DNA of 64,000 bases, from positions 10,726,001 to 10,790,000 of the forward strand of contig NC_059549.1 of assembly GCF_905220415.1 (NCBI RefSeq), given 5' to 3'. Both the position numbers and the translations under genes were made by a program. The notes beneath the pieces are model-generated. The model had not been told where the DNA came from, ran no database searches, and was given only the letters and a program-made list of their open reading frames with translations. Positions 44,800-56,805 of the stretch are shown here, in pieces. The stretch is from Colias croceus. Its lineage: Eukaryota > Arthropoda > Insecta > Lepidoptera > Pieridae. Positions within the stretch are counted from its first letter, which is position 1. The number at the start of each line of letters is the position of its first letter.

Positions 44800-46117
44800 T
44801 AAAATATATAACGCGCGTGGGTTGGTAAAAAGTCTTACGAATACTTTTAGTTACCTTTACAAATTACTAAATTAAATTTATACAAAAAGAATGATATTTA
44901 ATATAAGTATTCAGTACGAGTCTCGCGGGAAACAGAATAAAAGTCAAAATGTAACTCAGTTGTAAATCAATAACATCATCCGATTTCTTGTTAGAAAGGA
45001 GAAACTCTAAAGAGTTAATATTCCAAAATCGTCTATCTGTTTATTATTTCAAACACCACCCAAATAACGATTTATTAAACAAAAAGGTGCAAATAAGTTT
45101 CAATATTTCATACATAAAACTTCGTAGGTTATCAATGATTACATACCATTTTATATTCTACGTATATAGAAACGTAACAAACTAAAACGAACGTGGATTC
45201 AAAATATCATTACCTCGTATGAGTTACGGGATTTGGATTTAGTTTAATGGAGTTATTAGTTCCCCGATTTAGTCACGTCAGCACTCTTTATATCTATGTT
45301 CCCGAGGGATGACGTCCATTCGACTAATGGTTTTATTCTCGGGGATAAAGGAGATCTGCAATTTGGTACAGTGGCTGATTTGTGGGCGAGGAATGTGATA
45401 ATGATTGTCTGAGGTGTTGATTGTATGTGGGAATGAGATTGTAAATATTGTGAGAGAAAGAAAGTTTTTGTTTCAAATTTAAATTCAAATATATATATAT
45501 ATGCGATAAGATTGGCTAAAGAAAGAAGAAACGGTCTATGTTATTAGAGTGAGGCTTTGAGTTCTTTTGTTTTTAATTTAAATTAAGAGAGATTTAAATG
45601 ACGATAAACAAACGAAATAACAATGTTTTACTAATGAACAAAAAAATGAACGTGAAATAAATACGTCTATATTTCAATGAACAAATAAAAATAAAAAAAA
45701 TTCTTACTCATTTTTTATCGTAAAAGTTATCAACTTCTCTCACATTCGAATCAAATGTTACATCAAACATCAAGTCTTTTCAACCTTTAACCCGAAGATG
45801 GATTAAGTACGCAATCTGAAATAACATTCGTATCGCAATGTTTTTAGCGTATTCTAATAAATTAGCCGTGTGAATGTGCCCCGGGGAGCCCCGGGGCGGG
45901 TCACACATCTGTGCTCTTTGTTTGCGATCTCTTTAACTTGAAATATCACTTTTCGTGAATCGCCATCTTGAAGCTTGAATACAACTCGGCGAAGGTGCTT
46001 TTACGTCGTAAAATGTAAGTGAGATGAAATCGTCAAAAGGGCTCGCTCATTTGGCTGAGTGTTTACAGTTTTATGGATAGTTAGTACCTACACGTAGGTA
46101 CAAGTAAATTAAAATAG
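44800..46117. other. AT-rich stretch, nothing recognised
   Basis: A CCCCGGGGAGCCCCGGGGC block at 45879-45897 is an unusual GC-rich inverted repeat. The (AT)n run at 45490-45503 is short. No gene was identified. Confidence 0.4.
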
Positions 46118-46119
46118 TA

Positions 46120-46567
46120 ATTGAGTATTTGAATAAAAAAAATATTGATTTTTTTTAATGTATTTTAAAACCTTATTATTAATAATATTGATATTTAATG
46201 CAAAAAACTCAAAAAAAAAATGTTTCTATTAATTATAAGCAATTAAAAATTGATGAAATTTAAATTAAAATCACGTGACTATAAACGCGCCATGACTGGT
46301 CACCATAGATGTGACGTCAAAATGTTTTAGTTGTATACGTTTTTGTATCAACTGCAATGTGTGAAAACTAACATTATGACGTCACACGCGTCCGGGTGAC
46401 GCTTCGGGAGTTGTCGGTGTGTTTTCGGTACCGGATTCAAAGACTAATTTTTATTTTGAAATACCTTTTGAATTATTACAAAAAAAAATTAAAAATATAG
46501 TTTTGGTATAAAACTAATATATAATCTTTCCATTTAGCACAAAAAAAAATATATTCAAATACTCAAT
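46120..46567. mobile_element. MITE flanked by TA (Tc1/mariner-like)
   Basis: The 448-bp element is bounded by TA (46118-46119, 46568-46569). Perfect 16-bp inverted ends read ATTGAGTATTTGAATA. TA target choice and noncoding content suggest a mariner-type MITE. The centre contains CACGTG (46272-46277) and two TGACGTCA palindromes (46312-46319, 46377-46384) in an inner inverted arrangement. Confidence 0.7.
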
Positions 46568-46569
46568 TA

Positions 46570-48680
46570 GTGCAGTCAGAGGAATAAAGAGTCGTTTAAT
46601 GAAATATATTATGTTATAGTAGTAATATTGTAGTATGTGTATGTTAATAACTTTATTTATTTATTAAAATTATTGAATCACGTCACAAAACATAACATAT
46701 TGCATAAAAAGTCCGTTTAATAACAGTTTAATAACGTCACGATTTTCTCTTAAATTAATATTCAAATCCATAAATCAGTGTAACAACAAGCACATCTTCA
46801 TCGTTCAATAAACATAATTAACACTTAAATATTTACTTAGGTACTAGGTTAGAAGTAAAACTCTTGAATGCGCACCGCTACCCTGCTTTCTAATCCAAAT
46901 ATATTCGAACAAGAATGTTTCGTTTAACCCGCCTGAACCCGCCTGTACACTAGTACACCTAGTAGGTATATAAGACAAAGCTGTCACTGTGTAATCTGCG
47001 AAGCGAGTATAATCCCCGAGGCTTCCGCTAAGAGTCCGTAAATCTGCCTTTTGCGATAACGGTGCCTCAGTGTAAAGATCGTGAAAAAATTTCGCCCAAC
47101 AACCTTTGGCTCGAACATGAAACTCGACGTTTCGGGGTAATTCTGTTCTGTGCCGGTTTTATTACAAGCCTGGGTGTGCTGGAGGCGATAAAATAAAGTT
47201 TAAATATGATTCTAGAGTTGCTCGGCGTTTTTGTTCGCATATATTTATGCGAAGACATATTATAAAAACTTTTCAGTTTAAAGTCAAAATATGTAAATTA
47301 TTAAAGTTGTTAATTTTCTTATTTGATTATATAGATCAGCCATTATAAAGCATTATACTACAGCTTTTTAACATCAACAACATGACGAACTCGGAAAATG
47401 CCAGATGAACGGCAGTTAGCCTGTTTGAATTATATTATATGAATCGATGTATTATCCTGTTCATCCTGTAAAGACTTTGATAAGAAATAAAGATGTTAAA
47501 TAGCTTAAAATATGTTTCACATTTCGATGCATTGTAGAACTATAAGCTGTATGGCCACTGAGTCACCGCGGCGTAATTTACGAGGCGGCTTGTAATACGC
47601 AGTAATTCTAACACTTGGTGGCTTGCCAGCAGTGCTGATCTGGTGCATGTGACCTCGTTTGGACTGGGATGACCGGGAAGGTGTTCGAAAACCGAGGAAT
47701 AAATATGAACTACATATGAAGTACATGAAACGTGTACATCAATTTATTGGTACTGCTCTACGTACGTCTTATTGGTGTTTTCTATATTTTACAAGATATA
47801 ATACACAATGTAATCATGTGTTAATATTTTCTTCGTATCAAGCAATGAACAGATGTTTTACCCTATACTGTATTGTGATACCCTACCTAATGTCGCATGA
47901 GAACACATCTGTGCCTCCCGCCTTCGCCTGACAAATTAATTAATTTAATTTTCCCACTTCGCTGGATAAATCATCTAGCGCCTAAACAAAGTCAAATATT
48001 GAAGCAGTTTAAATTGAGTTTGATTTTGGAAAACACGAATTAATCATATTACAGCATCCGAAATCTTCAAGGATGTTTTTTGTATCATCCATCATCCTAT
48101 TTGTCGTCGATAAGGGAGGCTATTCGATTGTTCCCTCGTTTGATTAATGAATAAATCTTGATAAGGGAGGGGTCTTATTTATTTGGCCTAACCTGAGATT
48201 TCTTATAAGTATCATTTGTAAATGGAAACCTATTTTTCTGCAATATATTTGGAAGGTTTGTAACAGATGTTTTATAAATTTGTGTGAATATTTTTTTATG
48301 AAAATAAATTAATGTGACGCGATTTATTTTTCCCTCTGCGATATTTTTTAAACTTATATCTTTATTTTTCAATTCATCTCAAACCAGGGCGGTTAACTTG
48401 TCCTTATCGAAGATCTAATAGTTACTACTATGTCTTTCTTTATAGAGAAACCTATTTAGTTAATGCATTTCAAGCTAAGTGTGATGATTGTGGTGATGAT
48501 GTAAGAACCGAGAGTGTGTGCGACGGGAGACTGTCAGTATGACACATAGCGGCGTGGCTTTGTGATTTACGAGATTCATTTCAAAGGTCTAACTAGGTTA
48601 TTGTGCGGAAGTATGTAGGTTTTTAATTAGAATAGAATTGTAATGGTTTGTTGTAAAAGAGGAGAGGGTGTCTTTGGGTA
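46570..48680. other. AT-rich stretch, nothing recognised
   Basis: About 2.1 kb. Open frames at 47067-47258, 47517-47726 (minus) and 47659-47931 (plus) overlap one another and lack motifs. No repeat family was identified. Confidence 0.4.
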
Positions 48681-48874
48681 TCATCACTACAACATAGTAT
48701 AAAACAAAGTCGCTTTCTCTATACCTATGTCCCTTTGTATGCTTAAATCTTTAAAACTACGCAACGGATTTTGATGCGGTTTTTTTAATAGATAGAGTGA
48801 TTCCAGAGGAAGGTTTTAGTATATAATTAAATAGGTTTTAGACAAAGCGGGCGAAGCCGCGGGCGGTAAGCTAG
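48681..48874 (+). mobile_element. Non-autonomous Helitron-like element
   Basis: It starts TC after A and ends GGTAAGCTAG before T. The hairpin GCGGGCGAAGCCGC is intact. It shares the GGGCGGTAAG ending with 3836-4012. Interior words include ACAAAGTCGCTTTCTC and CGCAACGGATTTTGATGCGG. Confidence 0.75.
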
Positions 48875-48875
48875 T

Positions 48876-50183
48876 ATTGTATAAGTCAAGTTAGTTACAC
48901 CACTTATAAATAAAGAGCGGCTGAAAGGTCTTCATTATTATTGGTATGTTGGATTTATCGCCGCTTGTTATAACTACGACTTATTCACACTTTTAACTTC
49001 ATAAATTCGAAATAATACAACATTAAAGTAAATAACAATAAATAACAATACAAATTATGCGCCAGTTTAGATTACAAAACAGGGTTATAGGCTACAGCTA
49101 GTTATTTAAAAAAAAATATTATTTTGATACCTACTTTCCTTCTTACTAAAATATAGGTAATATATATTATTATGTCATGTCAAACATTTCTCTCTAATAT
49201 AAAAGACCAAAGATAGGTCACGGTATACCGTGTAAGGAGTCTGTTACGCGATCCATTATGTCAAAATCGTGAATATAACGTAGTTTTCCTTTTATCCCCG
49301 ACGATGTAACACATTGTACACATAGTGACGTAAACGTGTGATCAATGAATAACGATGACCCGTCGCCGATGTTACTGGAGCAATCTGTTTATTGTGTTTA
49401 TGTTTTTAGCTTTATTATGTACTTACTTATAGGTATAGATACTTATTTCTCTTGTCGGGGGTCGCATTTCGTGATTGTAAATTTCAGGAAAAGGTAGTAA
49501 TGATAATATTTACATATTAACTTTTCTATTGCGATCGAAGTGCTTGACTGTATTTATTATTATTAGAGAATGTATATCTACTATCAATATTGCTTCTATA
49601 ACTTAAAGCTTATTTTAATAGCTTTAAGATTAAACCAAACTACCTCGATAAAAAGCGTTTAAAAGGTAAAAGTGTAAGAGCCATTGCATTATTTTTAAAT
49701 TATATTATCTATTGCGTAAGTAAAACTTCATCATAACAATTTATGTAATTTTTAACGTAAATGCAAACATAGCAATAAATTCATAAAGCTCACAACTAAA
49801 ATACTGAATAACAAACAACAAGATAAACATTATGAATTATGAATGAATGAATAAATTTACCATGATAAAGTTATGGAGTCGACGCCTCTGCAATAAAAAA
49901 ATTGTACTCTTTGGAAGTCTAAGTTATTGACACCTCATCAACAGGTTGTAGATAGCTGTCAGACTGATTTTTGGCACCGATACTAACTTTGTGGTTTAAA
50001 TAGAAATAATAATAATAAGTGGTTCTTTAAAATCGGAGAATTTAAGTTTTATATTGGGCTATATTTATCCACGTTTATTTTAAACTAAATGAAGTTTTTT
50101 AAGTGTAAGTGCATCTTTCGATAGGCTTTTTAGTGTATACAGTTTGTTTTAGGTTGAGAGATGTTTAAGTTTTATTTTATTTA
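48876..50183. other. AT-rich stretch, nothing recognised
   Basis: A perfect 14-base palindrome CACGGTATACCGTG lies at 49219-49232. No gene or repeat family was identified. Confidence 0.4.
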
Positions 50184-50400
50184 CTAGCTGTTGCCACGGT
50201 TTCACCTGCATTGCTCCGCTCCTGTTGGTCTTAGCGTGATGATACATAGCCTCCTGATGATATATACCTTCCTCGATAAATGAGTTATTTAACACCGAAA
50301 GAATTTTTTAAATCGGACCAGTAGTTTCTGAGGTTAGCGCGTTCAAACAAACATACAAACAACCATCAAACTCTTTAGCTGTATAATATTAGTATCTAGA
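50184..50400 (-). mobile_element. Helitron-like element, second family, inverted
   Basis: On the minus strand the element begins TCTAGATACTAATATTATAC after A and ends CAGCTAG before T. The body matches 19489-19679 through GTTAAATAACTCATTTATCG, GACCAACAGGAGCGGAGC and GGTGAAACCG. Confidence 0.75.
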
Positions 50401-51167
50401 TAAGAGTGATAGGTGCCTATTCATATGACACTATACACAAAAGTTTATAGATGTAGTTTGGATCCCTTTTTTTTTCAAAACTTCTCGTGTGAGGTACTTA
50501 CCTAATCTATATATTAACTGAAGAATTTAAAAAGATGAATGCAAAATGAAGTTATTTTACCGCCTTTTATAAATTTTGTTTTATAAATCGCATATTGATA
50601 GATATCCGAATTCACGAAAACAAAGAGAAAATGATATAAAATTGTCAGCCATAAAGGTCATACCTGAAACCTGAATCTTCTAATAAATATCCGATGTATC
50701 TATCAGCTATAAATAGGAAATACGAGTTGATATTGAAAACTGTTATTCTTATTGTTCGCATTTATAGAGGATTGTGTCCGTCCATTGATATATAGCACTT
50801 TTCTTCAGTATTATAAGGCTCTTTGTTACCGGACACCGCTATTTGTTAGATCGTATAAGATATAGAGGTAAAGGGACCTGCTCTATTTATTAAGAGAGAT
50901 ATAAATCTGTCTATTTATTGTTGTGACGCAGTTTTAGATTGCGTTGTCAATTCTGGGTTGAAAAGTTGTTCTAAAAGAACTGATATGAGTTAAGTTTTTC
51001 TATGTTTTACTTACGAAAATTGTTATGGAAGGATAAGTAGCTAAAATTGTATTTAAATTTTCAAACGAAGATCCAAACTTAAATGATTAAATCTCACCTC
51101 AATGCACAAAAAAGGACAATAATTAATTTGGGACTCTACTTAATCTCTTCAGTTTCATATGTTGTTA

Positions 51168-51309
51168 AAAGAGCAACTATGGAGTTTCTTGTCGGTTCTT
51201 CTCCATAGATACAGCTTTCTGAATCGGTGGTAAATCCTAAAAATGTTATGAAGATTCAAAAGTGCTTTTATGAAGTCTGATTGAATAAATAAATGTTTGA
51301 GTTTGAGTT
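51168..51309 (+). mobile_element. LINE 3' end with TTTGAG tail, copy 2
   Basis: It matches 35700-35835 over about 135 bases and has the same AATAAATAAATGTTTGAG ending. Neither copy retains coding sequence. Confidence 0.6.
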
Positions 51310-52642
51310 TCAGTTTATTTTTTTCAACATTTTATTAAAGGTGCACAAGGTAAGTTTTGTTATCAAAATCTAGAGAATAATCTTTTATTTCCCGGTCATT
51401 TAACATGCAAGACAATAGAGAGTATCTGCCTCACGGAGGCGTGCCAAAATCTTTGTGCTTTTTGAGATAGACCGCTTTTGGCAGGTTGCCAGCGGTCGTC
51501 TCTTCTACAAAATTGTCGAAATTATAATTTTTAAGGTTCTGTATCTAAAAAGGTATTAAATATAAACTTGGTTTTTATGCATCTCTATCAAGACACCTAT
51601 AAACAGGGACATGTCAAGTAAAATTATCGAAAAAATCAACTCTGCAAATAGCATGTTTGTATCGTTCGTTAAATGTACTACTTACTATAATAATTCTGAA
51701 GAAGATCATGTACGTAAACATTTAATAAATATCATTTGATTATCCTAATTAAGAAGCTTCATCGATTTTAGTAAAGTTTTCTAATAATCCTGTTGGTAAC
51801 AAAGCAAGACAAATATTGCTCTTTCAAGGATAAACGTAATTAAATTACTAGCGTTTAATTCGTCCAAAAATCGTATTCGAATATTAACAGTTTATTCAGT
51901 TGAACATTCGAGAAAACAAGGCGAAGCTTGAACATAAACAATTAATATTAACTGCAAATAGCTGAAGCGTGAAATTGTATGACTAAACAGTTTTCACGTG
52001 GCGCTTTCGGATCATAACTTTATACTATGTACATGAAAATTTGTTAAGATTTGGCGAATTTGAATCAGTTTTTAAAATTTAGGTACTTATTAATACATTA
52101 AGAAGAGTCAATTATCAAAATTAAGCAGTAGCTTAATATGGTGATATATATTTTATAATATCAAGTATGACTTGCCTATTAGAGTATATAGATTGGATTT
52201 TTTGATCATTGGGTTTATCCTTATTCTGTGAACGACAAACGCTAGTTATATATCTATTTTATTTTTTAATACCAGCTTGGTTTTACTTATTTCCTTTATA
52301 CTATTCCATTTTGTACCTACTATATATTTGTAGAGCGGCTTATTTGCTTTCAAACAAAAGATAAATCAAATTTGCGAACTAAATGTTGAATTAAATTCGT
52401 GTAAAATTTTCTAAACTCTAGAACAGGATAAGTTAAGCATATAGAATATTCAAGTGAAGCCGGGTCCTACAGCGGGTGTGCATATATCATTTAGCGACCA
52501 CTTTTTGACCGGAAATTACGGTTCGTGTGGGGAACATTCTGAGCTTTCGAACATCGCTGTTATGTAGTTTTAAAAACGATTTGTTTTGCATGAAAAATGT
52601 GTTTTGTGTTTACGGATTTTAATGTATGATTTGTGATGTACG
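51310..52642. other. AT-rich stretch before the LINE, nothing recognised
   Basis: About 1.3 kb without recognised gene or repeat. The patch at 52455-52560 is GC-richer but unidentified. Confidence 0.4.
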
Positions 52643-52654
52643 TAGGTATAATAT
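52643..52654. repeat. Left target-site duplication of the full-length LINE
   Basis: TAGGTATAATAT here is identical to 56794-56805. Confidence 0.85.
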
Positions 52655-55600
52655 ACTAATAATATATATGGGGTGTAGTGGGGCATCTCACGGCAGGTTC
52701 ATTGGATGTGCTATAAGCCACCCTATTGCGAGGGTATAGTGCTCCAAAAACCGTAGAGTGTCCCATAATCCTCTCACCAGTTGCTCCAAGTAGCTGTAGT
52801 GCATGCAGCGGCCACACCCCGGGAAACCGCGTTGGCTCGCGGGCAAAACCTGGATGAGGGGGGACCTTGTTTGCTTAACATGGTCTAATCGCAGACACCT
52901 CCTGCACAGTGCACAAAGACTGTCTCGGCGATGAAGGCAACCATAGCAGATATGCAACGGACCTGGCGGATTCGGCGAGATAGCAAAGCATGGTGGAAGG
53001 CTTAGGGCGACGGTTGAGGTGCCAAAGAGACCGTCGGCCAGACACATCATCCAATCTCTTTTCCAGTCGTAGCGGTCTCCGTTCCACTGGGCTCAGAAGA
53101 GAGAGGACGAGTGTGTGCAATTGCATCTGCGCGTATGCTCTTGCACCTTAATATATCGTAGCGCAATAGACTGCTATGCTATAAGGACTTCGAGACTTCT
53201 TTAAGACCTGTGGCGATAGGTGGAAGTAGAGAGGTCAGGTTGTGATGCATACCTGGCTTTGTCGGAAGCCTGCACACAGGCGGCTTGGATAATGATGGTC
53301 GCTCCTGCGCTGCACTTGGGATAACAGTGCGGGTTCGGCAGCATACCGAGTGTCGAAGCAGCCCTATTTAGGGTGACACTGCTTCCCCCGCCCAGCCGGG
53401 GACGGGACTAGAAAAGGTGTCCCAAAAAAATGTTTATCCCACAACTTGAAGGGTGGTAGTAACCACGGCTACCAAGGCATCCCAAATTCCACGTGGTCGA
53501 CGAAGAATTAAGAAAAACCAAATAATTACATCTTTCATGACATTTGGCGCATGGAACGTGCGTACATTACTCGATTCCGACACAAATCTCTGTCCAGAAA
53601 GAAAGACTGCCGTCGTAGCTCGTGAACTCGGTCGTTACAAAGTGGATATAGCTGCACTCAGCGAGATTCATTTAGCTGACGAGGGCGAGCTTGTAGAACA
53701 AGGCGGTGGATACAAGTTCTATTGGAAAGGGACCTTAGCTTCTGAACCCAGGCGCTCTGGCGTTGGATTTGCCATTAAGACTCTAATTGCAAATAGACTT
53801 GAAGAGTGTCCAGTGTACATATCAGATCGCATAATATCCTTGCGATTACATATGACCAATAACAATTATCTCAACATCATATGTGTGTATGCACCTACGC
53901 TAGATAAGGACGACGAAACTAAAGGAAGGTTTTATGATGAACTTACTCGAACTCTTGCGAAGATTCAACCTAGAGAAAAAGTTTTACTGATGGGCGACTT
54001 TAATGCGCGGGTTGGCTGTGACTATAAGGCGTGGCCCAAGGTTCTGGGGAAACATGGCGTGGGGAACATGAACAGCAATGGCCAGTTGTTGCTAAGTTTG
54101 TGTACGCAGTTTAACCTGTCTATTACTAACACACACTTCCAGCTCCCAGACAAATATAAAACTACATGGATGCACCCTAGGTCACGTCATTGGCATCTGA
54201 TAGATTACGCAATTGTTCGGCAAGTTGACATGCCCCAGGTTATTATAACTCGCGTGATGCGTGGTGCTCATTGTTGGTCAGATCATAGATTAATATTAAT
54301 AAAATTAAGGCTCCGCATGCGATACCCGCGCAGATCCTGCAGAGTAAAGCCCGCGGGTATTAATGTGGATAAGCTTTGGGATCCTGATACTCGCCAACAG
54401 TACATAGATATGTTAAATGATGAGGTTCTTTCAGGGAATAACGACGGTGACCTCTTGGCTTGTTGGAGTAAGTTCTCATCACAAATTGTAACAACGGCTA
54501 AACAGGCCTTAGGTATTACGAAACGTAAGAATGAAGATTGGTTTGATGAGAATGATGCCGAGTTGTCTGAAGCTCTTCGTCACCATCGCACCCTCCTTAG
54601 ACAATATGATCGTAATGAACATCGAAATAATAATCTATTGGAAAAAATTAAAAAGAGTAGTTCAGACCTAAGAAAACTAACACGAGACACTAAAGACAAC
54701 TGGTGGCTCCGTAAATCCGAATATTTACAATGGCTTTCCAGCACCCAGCAGCTAGGTGAATTTTATGCTGAACTAAGGAAACTGGTTGGAATAACACCGC
54801 GTAACAGTGTGCCACTCAGGTCTCATGACGGGACTCAACTTATTGTTGCCAAAGAAGATATTCTAAGACGATGGGCAGAATACTTCAATTGTTTACTAAA
54901 TACCGACCGAACTCCAAACTTTCAATACATATATAATCTCCCTAGTTCGCCGGAAGTTCCAGAGTTGGAAGAACCACCTTCGTTGCTGGAGGTAATAGGA
55001 GCCATCAGGGGGCAGAGTAATAAAAAAGCGGTTGGCGTGGATAATATACCTGGCGAATTGATTAAATATGGTGGAAATGAGATACATACTACGATTTGGC
55101 AGTTTTTTGTGCGAATGTGGAACGAAGAACTGCTTCCACCAGATTTTAAGATCTCTCGCATCTGCACTCTGTACAAAAACAAAGGTAGTCGATCAGATTG
55201 CAATTCCTACCGTGGTGTCTCACTCCTTTCTGTACCTGGTAAAATCTTTGCTAGAGTCTTGCTCAACCGTCTTCTTAAACTATCAGAAGAGCTCCTTCCG
55301 GAGACTCAGTTTGGCTTTCGTCCTGGCCGAGGAACCTGTGAAGCAATTTTTTCTGTACGACAGCTTCAGGAAAAAAGTCGCGAGCAAAGTCGACCATTGT
55401 TTCTCTCTTTTGTTGACTTAGAGAAGGCATTTGACAGTGTTCCTCGTAAGGCTCTATGGATAGTACTGAAAAAAGTAGGTTGCCCAGAGAAGTTTCTTCG
55501 AATGATAAGGCTCTTTCACGACGACATGAGATGTTGCGTCGCTGTTGGTGGAGAGCAATCAGATTACTTTTCTGTTAGCTGTGGTGTTAAACAGGGTTGT

Positions 55601-56793
55601 GTTCTTGCACCAACACTATTTGCAATCTACTTTGCAGTCGTAATTAAGGACTGCATCGAAATGGCTTCTGTAGGAGTAAGGATTAGGTTTCGAACGGATG
55701 GGAAGCTCTTCAATTTGGACAGACTGCGTGCTCGTACTAAAGTCTCTCATACCATAATAACTGAAATTATGTATGCGGATGACTTGTGCTTTATAACGGA
55801 CTCTTCTGACTCTCTTCAAAGGCTCATGACTGGTCTTGGTGAGTCATGCAACAAATTCGGTCTCAAGATTAACGTCCGAAAAACCGAAGTAATGTCATCG
55901 GGTTCAGTGAACCGACCATTGAATATCTGTCTCCACCAAGATGTCCTGAAGCCGGTAGGGAAGTTTAAGTACCTGGGTAGTATCATATCTTCGACGTGTG
56001 ACCTTGAATGCGAAATAAATGCTAGAATTAACGCGGCGTCGGCTGCTTTTGGTAAGCTGAGACGGAAGGTACTTTGCTCTCATGATCTGAAAGTGGCGAC
56101 AAAAGTGTCAGTCTATAAGGCTATAGTATTGCCCAATCTTCTATATGCATCGGAGACTTGGTGCCTCTATCGTAAACACATACGCATTCTTGATCGCTTC
56201 CATTTGCAGTGCCTTCGAGATATACTAGGTGTTAAATGGTCTGACCGAGTCAGAAATACAGAAATACTTCGCCGCGCTAACACCACCGGTATAGAAGCGG
56301 TTCTCATGCAACGACAATTACGTTGGTGTGGCCATGTACTCCGAATGCCTGAAGAAAGGATAGCTAAGCGTATCTTCTACTGTGAGCTACAGGAAGGCAA
56401 ACGTAAACACGGAGGGCAACTGCTACGGTACAAGGACGTGTTAAAGCGGCACATGAAAAAATGTGGCATCGATTCCTCCAGATGGGAATCTCTGGCTGAT
56501 GATCGCTCAAAGTGGAGACACCTGTTAAAGCAAAACATCAATGCTTTCGAGGAAGATCGTTGCAGGGATCTGGATGCCAAACGCGATGAGCTCAAAGCCC
56601 GACCACCTGTGGCAATTTATTATAATTATCAAGGAGGTGTTTTGACCTGCCCTAAATGTGACCGCACATTCCTCGCTAAAATTGGCTACATTAGCCATCT
56701 CCGAGCGCACGACAGGGCATTGTTGACCCACCTTAACGACGACACATAGCAGTCGCTGTAGCCGAAATCGGCAAGGAGCGATTATTATTATTA
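52655..56793 (+). mobile_element. Full-length non-LTR retrotransposon
   Basis: The 4.14-kb element is flanked by an exact 12-bp target duplication. It has a GC-richer 5' leader of about 880 bp, one long coding frame (53537-56749), a short 3' UTR of about 45 bases and an (ATT)n tail. The 3' UTR contains the hairpin GCCGAAATCGGC. A single frame with AP-type endonuclease plus reverse transcriptase, a short 3' UTR and a microsatellite-like tail fits the RTE group or a near relative. The first bases after the left duplication are AT-rich and may be extra nucleotides added at insertion. The intact frame and identical duplication indicate a recent, possibly active copy. Confidence 0.9.
53537..56749 (+). 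CDS. LINE endonuclease/reverse transcriptase polyprotein
   Basis: The 1070-residue protein carries an AP-type endonuclease that nicks target DNA and a reverse transcriptase that copies element RNA from the nick. Visible endonuclease motifs: WNVRTL (6-11), SE (42-43), VYAPT, GDFNARVG (153-160) and SDH (248-250). Reverse transcriptase motifs: YRGVSLL, QFGFRPGRGTCEA, FVDLEKAFDS (about 626-634), GVKQGC and the catalytic YADD (746-749), followed by LKINVRKTEVM. A thumb-like region with LRWCGHVLRMPEER follows. The C-terminus has a C2H2 finger, CPKC then H..RAH spaced C-x2-C-x12-H-x3-H (1038-1058). There is no RNase H domain. The frame is open from 53450 but the first ATG is at 53537. No stop or frameshift interrupts it. 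Confidence 0.9.
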   Translation: MTFGAWNVRTLLDSDTNLCPERKTAVVARELGRYKVDIAALSEIHLADEGELVEQGGGYKFYWKGTLASEPRRSGVGFAIKTLIANRLEECPVYISDRIISLRLHMTNNNYLNIICVYAPTLDKDDETKGRFYDELTRTLAKIQPREKVLLMGDFNARVGCDYKAWPKVLGKHGVGNMNSNGQLLLSLCTQFNLSITNTHFQLPDKYKTTWMHPRSRHWHLIDYAIVRQVDMPQVIITRVMRGAHCWSDHRLILIKLRLRMRYPRRSCRVKPAGINVDKLWDPDTRQQYIDMLNDEVLSGNNDGDLLACWSKFSSQIVTTAKQALGITKRKNEDWFDENDAELSEALRHHRTLLRQYDRNEHRNNNLLEKIKKSSSDLRKLTRDTKDNWWLRKSEYLQWLSSTQQLGEFYAELRKLVGITPRNSVPLRSHDGTQLIVAKEDILRRWAEYFNCLLNTDRTPNFQYIYNLPSSPEVPELEEPPSLLEVIGAIRGQSNKKAVGVDNIPGELIKYGGNEIHTTIWQFFVRMWNEELLPPDFKISRICTLYKNKGSRSDCNSYRGVSLLSVPGKIFARVLLNRLLKLSEELLPETQFGFRPGRGTCEAIFSVRQLQEKSREQSRPLFLSFVDLEKAFDSVPRKALWIVLKKVGCPEKFLRMIRLFHDDMRCCVAVGGEQSDYFSVSCGVKQGCVLAPTLFAIYFAVVIKDCIEMASVGVRIRFRTDGKLFNLDRLRARTKVSHTIITEIMYADDLCFITDSSDSLQRLMTGLGESCNKFGLKINVRKTEVMSSGSVNRPLNICLHQDVLKPVGKFKYLGSIISSTCDLECEINARINAASAAFGKLRRKVLCSHDLKVATKVSVYKAIVLPNLLYASETWCLYRKHIRILDRFHLQCLRDILGVKWSDRVRNTEILRRANTTGIEAVLMQRQLRWCGHVLRMPEERIAKRIFYCELQEGKRKHGGQLLRYKDVLKRHMKKCGIDSSRWESLADDRSKWRHLLKQNINAFEEDRCRDLDAKRDELKARPPVAIYYNYQGGVLTCPKCDRTFLAKIGYISHLRAHDRALLTHLNDDT

Positions 56794-56805
56794 TAGGTAT
56801 AATAT
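56794..56805. repeat. Right target-site duplication of the full-length LINE
   Basis: This exact copy of TAGGTATAATAT directly follows the (ATT)n tail. Confidence 0.85.

Noticed and set aside
49219..49232. 14-base palindrome CACGGTATACCGTG
   Set aside because: Too short and isolated to assign a function; expected occasionally by chance in 64 kb.
52688..53126. Minus-strand open frames in the LINE leader
   Set aside because: They are antisense to a GC-rich LINE leader, overlap each other, and show no domain.
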